Shown in pieces: positions 1 to 7,665 of a DNA stretch of 64,000 bases. The notes beneath the pieces are model-generated. The model made no database searches. It had not been told where the DNA came from and worked only from the letters and a program-made list of their open reading frames with translations. A program made the position numbers and the translations under genes. The stretch covers positions 558,001 to 622,000 of the forward strand of contig NZ_CP012196.1 of assembly GCF_001190745.1 (NCBI RefSeq), given 5' to 3'. Each line of letters starts with the position of its first letter. Positions within the stretch are counted from its first letter, which is position 1. Origin of the DNA: Campylobacter gracilis (GTDB taxonomy: Bacteria > Campylobacterota > Campylobacteria > Campylobacterales > Campylobacteraceae).

Positions 1-1
1 G

Positions 2-1033
2 CTAAGTATCAAAAACGTAAATATCAATAACATCCACGGCCTTTGCGCAAAATTTCCGCTGCGAAATTTAGTCGGTATCACGGGCGTTAGCGGCAGCGGC
101 AAGAGCTCCTTGGTGCTGCAAACCATACTGCCTACCGCGCTTGAGGAGCTAAATCGCGCTAGAAAGGTGCACGCGGTAAAGGACGCTAAAATTTCGGGGC
201 TTGATAGCCTGGATAAAGTGATCTATCTGGATCAAACCCCGATCGGACGCACCCCGCGCAGCAATCCCGCGACCTACACGGGGGTGATGGACGAGATCCG
301 CGCGCTTTTTGCCGCGACGAAAGAAGCGCAGCTGCGCGGATATAAGATCGGCCGCTTCAGCTTCAACGTCAAAGGCGGGCGCTGCGAAAAATGCGCGGGC
401 GAGGGCGAGATCACGATCGAGATGCACTTCCTACCCGATATCAGCGTCGTCTGCGACGTCTGCCACGGCACGAGATACAATGCGCAGACGCTTGAAATTT
501 TATACAAAAACAAAAGCATAGCCGACGTTTTGGCGATGAGTATCGACGAGGCGCTCGAGTTTTTCAAAGCCGTGCCTAAAATTTATCAAAAGCTAAAGAC
601 GCTCGCGGACGTCGGGCTCGGCTACGTTTCGCTAGGCCAGCCCGCCACGACGCTTAGCGGCGGCGAGGCACAGCGCGTCAAGCTCGCCAAGGAGCTAAGC
701 CGCACCGACACGGGCAACACGCTCTATATCCTAGACGAGCCCACGACGGGGCTACATTTTGCAGACGTAGATCGCTTGGTAGCGGTGCTGCATCATTTGG
801 TTGATCTGGGAAATTCCGTCTTTGTGATCGAGCATAATTTGGACGTCATCAAAAACTGCGATTATATCATCGACATGGGACCCGAGGGCGGCGAGGGCGG
901 CGGACAGATCGTCGCTTGCGGCACCCCCGAAAAGCTCGCAAAAGATTTCAAAAAGACCGGTAGCTACACGGGGGAATTTTTGGCGCAGGAGCTAGCGGCG
1001 ATGAAGAGCGCAAGCAAAAATAAGCGAGGTTAA
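2..1033 (+). CDS. uvrA: UvrA excinuclease subunit A, C-terminal part (5' truncated by window)
   Basis: This is the second half of UvrA, the damage-recognition ATPase of nucleotide excision repair. The reading frame is open from base 2, so the start lies outside the window. Visible in order are the second Walker A (GVSGSGKSS, fragment residues about 29-37), the C-terminal zinc module with two CxxC pairs (CEKC and CDVC), the ABC signature [15 protein letters not shown], and the Walker B/D-loop [12 protein letters not shown], ending in a short basic tail. All motifs are intact. It acts in the cytoplasm with UvrB and UvrC. The next gene starts 21 bases downstream and may be co-transcribed. Confidence 0.97.
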   Translation, partial: LSIKNVNINNIHGLCAKFPLRNLVGITGVSGSGKSSLVLQTILPTALEELNRARKVHAVKDAKISGLDSLDKVIYLDQTPIGRTPRSNPATYTGVMDEIRALFAATKEAQLRGYKIGRFSFNVKGGRCEKCAGEGEITIEMHFLPDISVVCDVCHGTRYNAQTLEILYKNKSIADVLAMSIDEALEFFKAVPKIYQKLKTLADVGLGYVSLGQPATTLSGGEAQRVKLAKELSRTDTGNTLYILDEPTTGLHFADVDRLVAVLHHLVDLGNSVFVIEHNLDVIKNCDYIIDMGPEGGEGGGQIVACGTPEKLAKDFKKTGSYTGEFLAQELAAMKSASKNKRG

Positions 1034-1054
1034 AGCGCCTTACCGGGGGCAAGA

Positions 1055-1963
1055 ATGGATCAAAATAGGCTTGAGGAATTAAGAAAGCTACTACAGAAGC
1101 GGCATCAGGAGCCAAGGCAGGGCTTGGAGCAAAATTCTAACGGCGACAATTTTAAAGCCTCAAATTCTGAAACCAAAAATTCCGAAGTTTCAAATTCTGA
1201 AACCAAAAATTCCGATCCTGACACTTTAAATTTAAAAGCCGAATTAGAAGCCGAAGCGGACCATAATTCTGCCTGTGAAAACAGCGCAGAGCCGCAAAAT
1301 TTTATATCGGATGACGGCGGCTCTTTGCAGCAGAATTCCAAGACTAGAGATTACGACAAAAATCCGTTAATCATAAAAGATCATACTTATTATGACTATA
1401 TGAAATACTCTATAATTCCTACTATGGTAGGCTTGTTAGTAGCGCTTGCATTTGCCACTATCGTAAATCCTATAAACATTGAAATGTTTCGCCTCGTTCC
1501 TTTGGTCTTGGTAATATTCGTAACAAATTTTATGAATAGAGACGGCGCATACTTCGTGTTTTATAACGATAAAATTTTATATTACAATAAAAATAAGATT
1601 CGTAAAACGTTCGAGTTAAATAAGATCGGCGCTATGGTTTTGAGCTTTGACTGGAGATGGAGCTGGAAGCAAAAAATCCCAATTTTTATAAAAATCTTTC
1701 TTGTTATTTGGTTTTTGCTCGGTTGGCTTGCGACGGGAGAGCCGATCAACGGCGTGGCGATAATTTTTACTTTTTGCTTTTCCATTTTAACCACCAAAGC
1801 CTATATGCATCTGCTTAACGGTAGCCTCGGCTTTTTCGGTCTTCACGATCAGCTTGTGCTTTATGATAAATCTCATATAAAAGGTAAAAAAAGTGAGATT
1901 GATAAAAAATGCGGAGCGAATAGCGATTTGGGCGATATTTGTAAGCATATAGGGGTGAGGTAA
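1055..1963 (+). CDS. Membrane protein of unknown function with a repeated acidic N-terminus
   Basis: 302 residues. The first ~110 residues are hydrophilic, Asn/Ser/Glu-rich and contain a 10-residue repeat (SNSETKNSEV) from a 30-bp near-exact tandem duplication (1161-1185 and 1191-1215). The rest has about four hydrophobic segments (near residues 120-140, 145-160, 210-228 and 232-250), suggesting an inner-membrane protein with a cytoplasmic low-complexity tail. I do not recognise the family. It is the last chromosomal gene before the prophage and is followed by a terminator-like hairpin at 1978-2011. Confidence 0.75.
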   Translation: MDQNRLEELRKLLQKRHQEPRQGLEQNSNGDNFKASNSETKNSEVSNSETKNSDPDTLNLKAELEAEADHNSACENSAEPQNFISDDGGSLQQNSKTRDYDKNPLIIKDHTYYDYMKYSIIPTMVGLLVALAFATIVNPINIEMFRLVPLVLVIFVTNFMNRDGAYFVFYNDKILYYNKNKIRKTFELNKIGAMVLSFDWRWSWKQKIPIFIKIFLVIWFLLGWLATGEPINGVAIIFTFCFSILTTKAYMHLLNGSLGFFGLHDQLVLYDKSHIKGKKSEIDKKCGANSDLGDICKHIGVR

Positions 1964-1977
1964 AAAATGAGAAACTA

Positions 1978-2011
1978 AAATGCGAATTTTGCAATTTTCG
2001 CGCATTTTTTT
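1978..2011 (+). terminator. Putative Rho-independent terminator
   Basis: AAATGCG (1978-1984) pairs with CGCATTT (2001-2007), the loop contains further weak pairing, and a run of seven T follows. It sits just after the membrane-protein gene and just left of the proposed prophage end. Confidence 0.5.
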
Positions 2012-2036
2012 CACATTTTTGAAAACGAGCCCTAGG

Positions 2037-2100
2037 GGGCTTCAAAATAGCTTCAAAGTTCTTTCAAAAAGCTTCAAAATCCCTAAAAATAGGCTTCAAA
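2037..2100 (+). repeat. Phased TTCAAA repeat array at prophage left end
   Basis: TTCAAA begins at 2041, 2052, 2063, 2073 and 2095, mostly inside GCTTCAAA. Spacings are 11, 11, 10 and 22 bp, so all copies face the same side of the helix. The array starts 21 bases inside the proposed left end. In Mu the equivalent position holds transposase-binding end sites, which is the most likely role; binding by the repressor is the alternative. It overlaps the last codons of the repressor gene. Confidence 0.6.
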
Positions 2101-2797
2101 TCACGCAGCGCAAAACCTTACCGACGATTTGTACTCGGACCTCGTCATTCGGTCCTATCTCATAGCTGCGGTATTCTTGATTGACGCTATTGACAAAAAG
2201 CGTACCGTTTGGGTGCTTTTGTAGCAATTTCACCATAAAATTTCCGCCGAAATCTATGATATAAAGTCCATCCCCATCGAAGCTCGGCCCCATGCGTGCT
2301 ATAACCCAGCTATCCGGATAGAGCATCGGTATCATCGAATATCCGACGACTTTGAGGCAGCGGATATTATGCTCGTTTACGGGTAAATTAAAAAGCATCC
2401 GAGAAAAAGGCACGAGCACGTCCGTATCGTATACTTCGACGCCTTCGATATCGACGCTCTCGCCCGCACCAACGGCCGAGCTCAGCTTACGGATGAAAAT
2501 TTGATCCTCTGCGATCTGCTCTTTTTGTGACTTTTTAAGGTTTGCGGGACTTACGACAGAATTTTTATTACTTACGAACGACTTACGAAGCACTAACGAA
2601 CTTTTGTCTTTTGTAAAAAAATCAATATCGACATCCAAAACCTTTGAGATGTCTGATAATTTTTTAACCGGAATTTCAACTTTATCTGCTTCGTATAGTT
2701 GAATACTCGCTCTTGATATTCCGCTTAAATTTGCTAATTCTAGTTGAGTTAATCCGCGCTCTTCTCTTAAATTTTTAATTCTTAAGCCCAAATTCAT
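2096..2797 (-). CDS. Phage repressor, XRE helix-turn-helix plus S24/LexA peptidase domain
   Basis: 233 residues. Residues 4-58 form an XRE-type HTH (RIKNLREERGLTQLELANLS). Residues ~95-233 form an S24 peptidase with Ser154 (GYSMIPML) and Lys190 (FMVKLL) as the catalytic pair and a candidate Ala111-Gly112 cleavage site (AVGAGES), so it should be inactivated by RecA-stimulated self-cleavage. This means SOS-inducible prophage control of the lambda cI kind, unlike the repressor of Mu itself. It is transcribed toward the left end, as Mu c is, and divergently from the early genes. It probably binds the AGCATAA-N4-TTATGCT operator next to its own start. Confidence 0.92.
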   Translation of the reverse strand: MNLGLRIKNLREERGLTQLELANLSGISRASIQLYEADKVEIPVKKLSDISKVLDVDIDFFTKDKSSLVLRKSFVSNKNSVVSPANLKKSQKEQIAEDQIFIRKLSSAVGAGESVDIEGVEVYDTDVLVPFSRMLFNLPVNEHNIRCLKVVGYSMIPMLYPDSWVIARMGPSFDGDGLYIIDFGGNFMVKLLQKHPNGTLFVNSVNQEYRSYEIGPNDEVRVQIVGKVLRCVI

Positions 2798-2837
2798 ATG
2801 CTTATCCTTGATAAAGCATAATATCTTATGCTATAAT
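2798..2837. promoter_or_regulatory. Repressor operator and early promoter -10
   Basis: A perfect dyad AGCATAA-TATC-TTATGCT lies at 2815-2832 and runs directly into a -10 hexamer TATAAT (2832-2837, + strand). A second imperfect dyad (GCTTATC/GATAAAGC) overlaps it immediately left. The placement between the divergent repressor and the first early gene is what an operator over the early promoter should look like. The same dyad recurs at 3694-3711 inside the transposase gene. Confidence 0.7.
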
Positions 2838-2933
2838 TCAAAATATCTTTAGAAAAATAATACCTATAAAAAGGTTAAGGTTTTCTAAAAGTTCTTTGAA
2901 ATTTTATTGTTAAACCTATTTAAGGAGGATACG

Positions 2934-3074
2934 ATGAGTAAGATAGATGAGCTACATAAAGAGTATCTTAGACAAAGAGACGAGCTGATCGCAAAGATGT
3001 TTATGGAAGAAGATGCCAAGGCGGCATTGTCGAGAGAAAAAAGAGGGCTACAGGGTATGATTTTACCCCCGTAG
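2934..3074 (+). CDS. Small early phage protein, 46 residues, unknown function
   Basis: ATG at 2934 follows a strong ribosome site (AAGGAGG, 7 bases upstream). The product starts MSKIDELHKEYLRQRDELIA, is charged and mostly helical by eye, and has no recognisable domain. It is the first gene downstream of the operator, the position of ner in Mu, but it shows no HTH, so I do not call it Ner. It converges with the next gene, with 12 bases between. Confidence 0.6.
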   Translation: MSKIDELHKEYLRQRDELIAKMFMEEDAKAALSREKRGLQGMILPP

Positions 3075-3086
3075 TGATAATTTTAT

Positions 3087-3287
3087 CTAATGAGATTTGC
3101 AGACTTCGTCGATCATCTCAAGAGCGGCAATGTAACGATTAGTAATATACTCTACGCTGTCTTCGGGTAGCCCGTGGGGTTCTAGATGCGCTTTGGACGC
3201 TATGCGTTTAGCTTCATCAAAGCATCCGAGCTTTTCTAGAATACTTAGGGCTAGCCGCTCTTTTGCGACTTGGCTTAAACTTTCCAT
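3087..3287 (-). CDS. Small counter-oriented phage protein, 66 residues, unknown function
   Basis: On the minus strand ATG at 3287 is preceded by AGGAGT at good spacing and by an extended -10 (TGCTATAAT; hexamer at 3324-3329), so it has its own promoter. The product begins MESLSQVAKERLALSILEKL, is soluble and helical. It opposes the rightward early genes, so it could be expressed in the lysogen. No family recognised. Confidence 0.6.
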   Translation of the reverse strand: MESLSQVAKERLALSILEKLGCFDEAKRIASKAHLEPHGLPEDSVEYITNRYIAALEMIDEVCKSH

Positions 3288-3323
3288 TTTAACGACTCCT
3301 TTCTATAAGATATGTGCAAAAAA

Positions 3324-3329
3324 ATTATA
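3324..3329 (-). promoter_or_regulatory. Extended -10 promoter for the 66-residue minus-strand gene
   Basis: Read on the minus strand this is TGCTATAAT, a TGN-extended -10, 37 bases upstream of the ATG at 3287. No clear -35, which is common in Campylobacter. Confidence 0.45.
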
Positions 3330-3391
3330 GCAAAAGGGGTCTTTAAAGTCGAAAAATCGGTTTACCAATAAAATTTTAAAAAGGAGCGGCT

Positions 3392-3454
3392 TTGAAAGCG
3401 AAAAGAAAAGAGAGCCTAGCAAGGCAAATAAAGGCTAAAACAAAGTATGTATGA
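3392..3454 (+). CDS. Possible 20-residue basic peptide
   Basis: TTG start at 3392 after AAGGAGCGGC. The product is MKAKRKESLARQIKAKTKYV, very basic. Its end overlaps the start of the next small gene (ATG 3447). It may be a leader peptide coupling translation of the next gene rather than a functional protein. Confidence 0.3.
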   Translation: MKAKRKESLARQIKAKTKYV

Positions 3455-3575
3455 TCTAAAGGCATACTGCGAGATTAGAGGGCTTAGCGTTACGAGCCTT
3501 TATAAGGGCTTTATTAGTAAAAAGAGCAAAAAGATACTCGAAAAAGACGGTATAGCGGTAAGTAGGGTAGCCTAA
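3447..3575 (+). CDS. Small HTH-like phage protein, 42 residues
   Basis: Begins MYDLKAYCEIRGLSVTSLYK and ends before the transposase gene. The ACEIRG-LSVTSLYKG stretch looks like the recognition part of a small helix-turn-helix. Its position just upstream of transposase is where Ner lies in Mu-like phages, so a Ner-like role is possible but unproven. Overlap with the upstream peptide suggests coupling. Confidence 0.45.
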   Translation: MYDLKAYCEIRGLSVTSLYKGFISKKSKKILEKDGIAVSRVA

Positions 3576-3584
3576 GGCTTAGAT

Positions 3585-4190
3585 ATGTGGGTAAATTCCA
3601 AGTGCGCGGCTGAAATTTTGGGTGTAAGTGACAGAGCTTTGCAAAAATCTACTAAACTAGCATCTCAAAAAGGCAAAAAAATTTGTTCTGTAAAGCATAA
3701 TATATTATGCTTTACCTACACCGATGGCATCGGTCGCGGTGGTAAAACCCTTCAAATTTGGATTGATGATAATCTGATAAACGGCGAAAACGGCGAAATT
3801 TCACAGCAAAGCGCGCCCGCCGCCATTAAAAATAGCGCAGAGAGCGAAGATAAATACCAGGAACCCGCGCTCTCCGCAGAGCAAAACGAGCGTAGCGACG
3901 CAGGGCGAGGCGGCGTTTCTTGCGAGCGCAGCGAAGCAGAGCAAAACGCTCCGAGCCTAAAGATTAAGGATATAGAAAAGATGAATAAGTTAAAGGCGGT
4001 AAACGAGCTAAAAAGCTGCCCTGCGGGAATGAGTAAGACGCTATGGGGCAAGGGGGTAGCGGCGAAATACGAAGTGAGCTTAAAAACGCTTTATTCGTGG
4101 GCTAAGCTATTTAAGCAAAGCGAAGTAGAGGTAAAAAACGATGAGCTAAGCATTGATTTCAAAGCTAAATTTAAAAGCTCCAGCTTTTAG
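3585..4190 (+). CDS. Mu-type transposase A, N-terminal DNA-binding part (ends at amber codon)
   Basis: 201 residues. The N-terminus (MWVNSKCAAEILGVSDRALQ) resembles the MuA enhancer-binding winged-helix domain. Residues ~130-180 (MSKTLWGKGVAAKYEVSLKT, then LYSWAK) resemble the first end-binding HTH. Between them is a low-complexity linker (~residues 70-125) containing a 66-bp dispersed repeat (3883-3948). The frame stops at TAG 4188-4190; the catalytic part starts at the very next codon in the same frame. 201+442 residues is close to the 663 of MuA, so this is one transposase cut between its two end-binding subdomains. An operator-like palindrome lies at 3690-3715 inside this gene. Confidence 0.8.
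   Translation: MWVNSKCAAEILGVSDRALQKSTKLASQKGKKICSVKHNILCFTYTDGIGRGGKTLQIWIDDNLINGENGEISQQSAPAAIKNSAESEDKYQEPALSAEQNERSDAGRGGVSCERSEAEQNAPSLKIKDIEKMNKLKAVNELKSCPAGMSKTLWGKGVAAKYEVSLKTLYSWAKLFKQSEVEVKNDELSIDFKAKFKSSSF
3690..3715. promoter_or_regulatory. 26-bp perfect palindrome matching the repressor operator, inside transposase gene
   Basis: GTAAAGCATAATA is followed at once by its reverse complement. Its core AGCATAA-TATA-TTATGCT (3694-3711) is the same dyad as the early operator at 2815-2832. It could be a second repressor site, or the internal enhancer that Mu transposase needs. Confidence 0.6.
3883..3948 (+). repeat. Dispersed repeat copy 1 (66 bp, within transposase linker)
   Basis: Starts AAAACGAGCGTAGCGACG and ends GCGCAGCGAAGCAGAGCAAAACG. 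A 72-bp copy with the same ends lies at 17788-17859 in non-coding phage DNA. Here it is translated in frame into the flexible Ser/Glu/Arg-rich linker. Confidence 0.65.
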
Positions 4191-5519
4191 ATGAGCGCTT
4201 TAGAGTGGGCGGTGGGCTTTATGCTGCACAATCCGCTAGCTAGCAAGAGCTTTACTTACGAGCAGCTGCAATCCTATGCGAAAGATAACGCCCTTAAAAT
4301 CGGCTCATATCAAAGCTTTGCCCGCCTAACCGCGGCGCCCGAGATTAAAGCGATGTTACTTCGTGCAAGCTGCGGCGATCGCGGCGTACGAAACGAGTGG
4401 GCTATGCATATCATCCGCGATCTAAACTGCTATGAAAGTATGGAGATGATCTGCGGCGATCAGATAGTATTTGATTTCGATGCGGTAGGCCCCGCAGGAG
4501 AGGTAGTTAATCCTAACGCTTATGTTTGGATCGATATGGGAAGCGGAGCGATAATAGGCATAGATATAGTGCTTGGAAAATATAACCGCCTAAGCGTAGG
4601 CAATAGTCTAAAGATGGCTTTGCGCTTTGGCATCCCCGATGCCATCTATACTGATAACGGAAAGCCCGAGCTAAGCGAGTATATCGCAGGCGTCAGATCT
4701 CAGCTAGGCGGGATCAAATTTAGAGATTTTGACGATTTGGCGCCAAATCTACTTCATAAAAAAGCGAAGGTAAGGAATTCCCGCGCGAAACCTATCGAAA
4801 ATATCTTTAATCACGTCCAGCGCCGCATGGGCGAGATGGTAATAGCCGAGCGCGGCGGAGCGGGATACCATAAAGACGGCGATAGACAAAGCGAAATCGT
4901 AGCTAAATATATGAAGCAAAACCCGCTTAATTTTACCGATTTCATCTCATATTTCGAGCGGGCGGTGAGGTGGTGGAACGAGCACTATAACGCATCTCGT
5001 AAGATCCATCCTCTAAAAAGCTTCTTAGATAAGTTGGAGGCTAAGCCTCGGGCGGTATTTGATGAGACGACGCTTGAGTATATCTTTAGCGAGCGCAGAT
5101 CTATCAGGGTGAGAAATAGCTGCATAGCTCTATCGGTAATGGGGCAGAGGCGGACATATTCGCATCCTGCGCTTTGCAAACTCGTAGGGCAAAACGTAGA
5201 GGTAAGGATAAACAGAGGCGAGGTAGAAAGCGTATTCGTCGTAGATATGAAAAATAATCGCCCTATCTGCGAGGCTCATTTGATAGATCGTATAGATCCG
5301 CGCGATCATGCCGCGCTTAGCGCGCAGCTAGCTAAAAATGAGGCGGTAGTAAGCGCCGTTAGGCAGGCGTTTGGCTATTACGCAAACCTTTATAAACGTC
5401 CTAATACTATCAGCTCCTATGCGAGTACGGCGTTTGAAGTCGAGGCCCAAAGACAAAACAGCAGGCGTCTGCACTCCAAAATTGCTATGAGCAACGAGGA
5501 GCTTTTGGCGGCGATGTAA
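4191..5519 (+). CDS. Mu-type transposase A, catalytic part (DDE integrase core and C-terminus)
   Basis: 442 residues starting with ATG directly after the amber codon of the upstream part. Residues 1-80 match the second end-binding subdomain region. The rve/RNase H-fold core follows with candidate acidic residues Asp95 or Asp97 (VFDFDAVG), Asp155 (IYTDNGK) and Glu203 (PIENIFNH). The distal part corresponds to the MuA barrel and MuB-interaction tail. It performs the nicking and strand transfer of replicative transposition in a complex with the ATPase encoded next. There is no good ribosome site for the ATG; a hairpin (AAAAGCT/AGCTTTT, 4173-4188) abuts the stop. Confidence 0.88.
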   Translation: MSALEWAVGFMLHNPLASKSFTYEQLQSYAKDNALKIGSYQSFARLTAAPEIKAMLLRASCGDRGVRNEWAMHIIRDLNCYESMEMICGDQIVFDFDAVGPAGEVVNPNAYVWIDMGSGAIIGIDIVLGKYNRLSVGNSLKMALRFGIPDAIYTDNGKPELSEYIAGVRSQLGGIKFRDFDDLAPNLLHKKAKVRNSRAKPIENIFNHVQRRMGEMVIAERGGAGYHKDGDRQSEIVAKYMKQNPLNFTDFISYFERAVRWWNEHYNASRKIHPLKSFLDKLEAKPRAVFDETTLEYIFSERRSIRVRNSCIALSVMGQRRTYSHPALCKLVGQNVEVRINRGEVESVFVVDMKNNRPICEAHLIDRIDPRDHAALSAQLAKNEAVVSAVRQAFGYYANLYKRPNTISSYASTAFEVEAQRQNSRRLHSKIAMSNEELLAAM

Positions 5520-5596
5520 AGCGCCTTTAAAATCCGCTAGCGGGCAGATTTTATAAGCGTTTGCTTAAATTTAGCCTACGGGCAAAGGAAAGAGCG

Positions 5597-6490
5597 ATGA
5601 GTTTAAAAGAAAAATTCGAGGTATGCAAGGCTTACGGCATAACCTTAGGCAAGATCGCAGATGCGATCGGCAAGAGAGAAGGCACCGTTAGCGGCGTGCT
5701 AAACGGCAAATATGACTCCTCTAAAAGCGAGCTATATGCCGCTGCGATCGAGGCGTTTTTAGATAAGGTAATTGCCGCTAATACTCCCAAAAAAGAGGCG
5801 CGAAATGGGGGCGAATGGCTAAGCCTGGCACAGCAAAAGATCAAGGAGCGCATCTATAAGATGGAGCAGACGAAGCTTAGCTTTTTTGAGCTCATTTTGG
5901 GCGAAAGCGGCATGGGGAAAACCTACCTGCTTCAAAAGCTTACGGGCGATCTCGGCGGTATCTACGTAAAGGCTAGAAAGAGCCTAAGCGCCAGCGCATT
6001 TATGAGTTTGCTGCTGCGAGCCGTGGGTGAAAAGCCTAAGGGCAATACGGATGATAAATTCGAGCAGTTTTGCGAGGCGATCTCGAACTTAAAAACACGT
6101 CTGATAGTAATCGACGAAGCCGATCTTTTCGTGCGCGATAACGATCTGACTTTTGAACGGAAATTTGAGCTTTTGCGCGAGATCTATGAGTTTAGTAAAC
6201 GCGAAAACCTAGGCATAGCCGTAATTGCCGTAGGTATCGGAGTGCTTAAAAAGCGTATCGATAGGCTAGGAGGCTATCTGCAAAGTAGGCTTACCTACTC
6301 GCCAGAGATGACGCTAAGCAGGGATGAGCTTATTAAAATCGGCAAGCTGGCAGGTATTGATACGGAAGTGGCGGAGTTTTTAGCCGAGGGGCAAAACGCA
6401 AGGTTATATGAAAAGACGGCGCTAAATTTAGCCCTAGGCTACGAGCAAAAAGTAGCCGCTAATTTAGTTTATCACGTACGAAAAAGATAA
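5597..6490 (+). CDS. MuB-type AAA+ transposition target ATPase
   Basis: 297 residues from ATG 5597 (ribosome site AAAGGAA); an upstream start at 5561 is in frame but lacks one. An N-terminal HTH (residues ~12-45) is followed by an AAA+ core with Walker A GESGMGKT (102-109) and Walker B LIVIDEAD (169-176). In Mu, MuB binds target DNA, delivers it to the transposase and gives target immunity. It lies directly after the transposase in the usual order. Confidence 0.93.
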   Translation: MSLKEKFEVCKAYGITLGKIADAIGKREGTVSGVLNGKYDSSKSELYAAAIEAFLDKVIAANTPKKEARNGGEWLSLAQQKIKERIYKMEQTKLSFFELILGESGMGKTYLLQKLTGDLGGIYVKARKSLSASAFMSLLLRAVGEKPKGNTDDKFEQFCEAISNLKTRLIVIDEADLFVRDNDLTFERKFELLREIYEFSKRENLGIAVIAVGIGVLKKRIDRLGGYLQSRLTYSPEMTLSRDELIKIGKLAGIDTEVAEFLAEGQNARLYEKTALNLALGYEQKVAANLVYHVRKR

Positions 6491-6500
6491 GGGGTAAAAA

Positions 6501-6683
6501 ATGAAAATTTCAAAAGATATGAAAATGAGCGATCTAAAGGCCTGCAGAGATGAGATCATCATCGCGCACTCATTCATTCTATTTCACACCCCGCGGGGCT
6601 GGATCGCAAAGATGAGAAAGCGCGAGAGCATAGTAGTGCCGATGCCTAGATTTCGTCGCGGGCTAGGAACGATTTGGAGCTAA
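6501..6683 (+). CDS. Small basic phage protein, 60 residues
   Basis: ATG 6501 with AAGGGG upstream. Begins MKISKDMKMSDLKACRDEII, C-terminal half rich in Arg. No family recognised. It lies 10 bases after the MuB gene in the early operon. Confidence 0.55.
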   Translation: MKISKDMKMSDLKACRDEIIIAHSFILFHTPRGWIAKMRKRESIVVPMPRFRRGLGTIWS

Positions 6684-6747
6684 GGCTTTGATTTTAAATA
6701 GCGCCCTGCGCGGGCGTCTTATAAAGTCAAATTTAAAAGGAGCGGAT

Positions 6748-6909
6748 ATGAAATTTCCAAAAGAGCTTGAAGCAAAACGCACCAAGTGCATAGTATATAC
6801 CCGTGTGATGGGCTACTTACGCCCGGTAGAGAGCTTTAATATCGGTAAGATAGGCGAGCATAAGCAGCGCGTGCTATTTGAAGAGAAAAAAAGATGTCGC
6901 CCGCACTAA
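6748..6909 (+). CDS. Mini-protein resembling the glycyl-radical C-terminus of anaerobic ribonucleotide reductase (NrdD)
   Basis: 53 residues from ATG 6748 (ribosome site AAAAGGAGCGG). It carries CIVYTRVMGYLRPVESFNIG, then KIGEHKQR, matching the NrdD C-terminal pattern in which RVxGY holds the radical glycine and PVxxWNxGKxxE follows. A full NrdD has about 600-700 residues, so this is only the radical-loop segment. Free-standing glycyl-radical modules such as GrcA/YfiD can replace a damaged domain of a host enzyme, and a similar spare-part role for host NrdD is a hypothesis; it might instead be a modulator. The family match is by eye. Confidence 0.65.
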   Translation: MKFPKELEAKRTKCIVYTRVMGYLRPVESFNIGKIGEHKQRVLFEEKKRCRPH

Positions 6910-6945
6910 GTAGGCGCAATAAGCGGAAGCAAAAGGAAGGGTGAA

Positions 6946-7221
6946 ATGCAAAGAATTCAAGGCTACCGCACGGACAAGGTATGCGCCGAGCGGGTGAGGA
7001 TGCTAAAGGGCGATGCGGATGTAGCTTACCACGAGCTTGCGGCGATGCTAGGTATCAGCGTCGAGCGCGTCGCGATGATAGAGCGCACGGCGCTTGCGAA
7101 GCTTAGGCACCCGAAAAACCGCAAGAAGTGGATGGAGATATTTGAAACCATCGCCGAGCTTGAGCGCTGCGAAGCTCAAAGGCTCGGTAGTGGCTGGAGC
7201 CTGAAAGGAACAAAAAGTTGA
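6946..7221 (+). CDS. Sigma-70 region 4-like HTH protein
   Basis: 91 residues with ribosome site GGAAGGG. Residues ~28-62 read YHELAAMLGISVERVAMIER followed by TALAKLRHP, close to the sigma-70 region 4.2 signature (GVTRERIRQIE...ALRKLRHP). There is no region 2, so it is not a full sigma factor. It could bind -35 elements or the RNA polymerase flap and occupies an early/middle position like Mor of Mu, so it is a candidate activator of later phage genes. Its end overlaps the next gene by 4 bases. Confidence 0.7.
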   Translation: MQRIQGYRTDKVCAERVRMLKGDADVAYHELAAMLGISVERVAMIERTALAKLRHPKNRKKWMEIFETIAELERCEAQRLGSGWSLKGTKS

Positions 7222-7526
7222 AACTTAAGGATTTGATAAACCTAAACACGCAGGATTATAGCGCCACAGCTCTGCGCGAACTACACGCAAAGATGAGCGC
7301 CACCATGCCCTCGATGGTAAGCGTAGGTTTGCGCTCGGTGCGTCGCGACGAAATAAGAGGCGGGTTGCTCGTAAAGGGCTGGGCATTTTATGTGAGCTTT
7401 TGGTGCAAAAGCAAAAAGGAGTGTGCGGAAATCGCATGCTTTGGTAGGCTTCATATTTGCGCCGATGAGACGATGGCGGCAGATCCGTATATAGAAAAGA
7501 TTTTAAGGCATTTAAAAGAGCCTTAA
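7218..7526 (+). CDS. Hypothetical early phage protein, 102 residues
   Basis: TTG start at 7218 with AAAGGA upstream, overlapping the stop of the sigma-like gene. Begins MKLKDLINLNTQDYSATALR. Soluble, with three scattered Cys in the second half. Not recognised. Confidence 0.6.
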   Translation: MKLKDLINLNTQDYSATALRELHAKMSATMPSMVSVGLRSVRRDEIRGGLLVKGWAFYVSFWCKSKKECAEIACFGRLHICADETMAADPYIEKILRHLKEP

Positions 7527-7665
7527 TAACGCCCAAAGCTTTTAATGGAGCTTTTAAATTTAAAAATTCCATTAAGCGCTTAATGAGCTCAAAGTGCGGC
7601 AGAGGAGTTATATCAATAGCTCAAGGTGGGTAAAGCCCTGAAAAATCAAAAGAAAGGTCGAAGAA

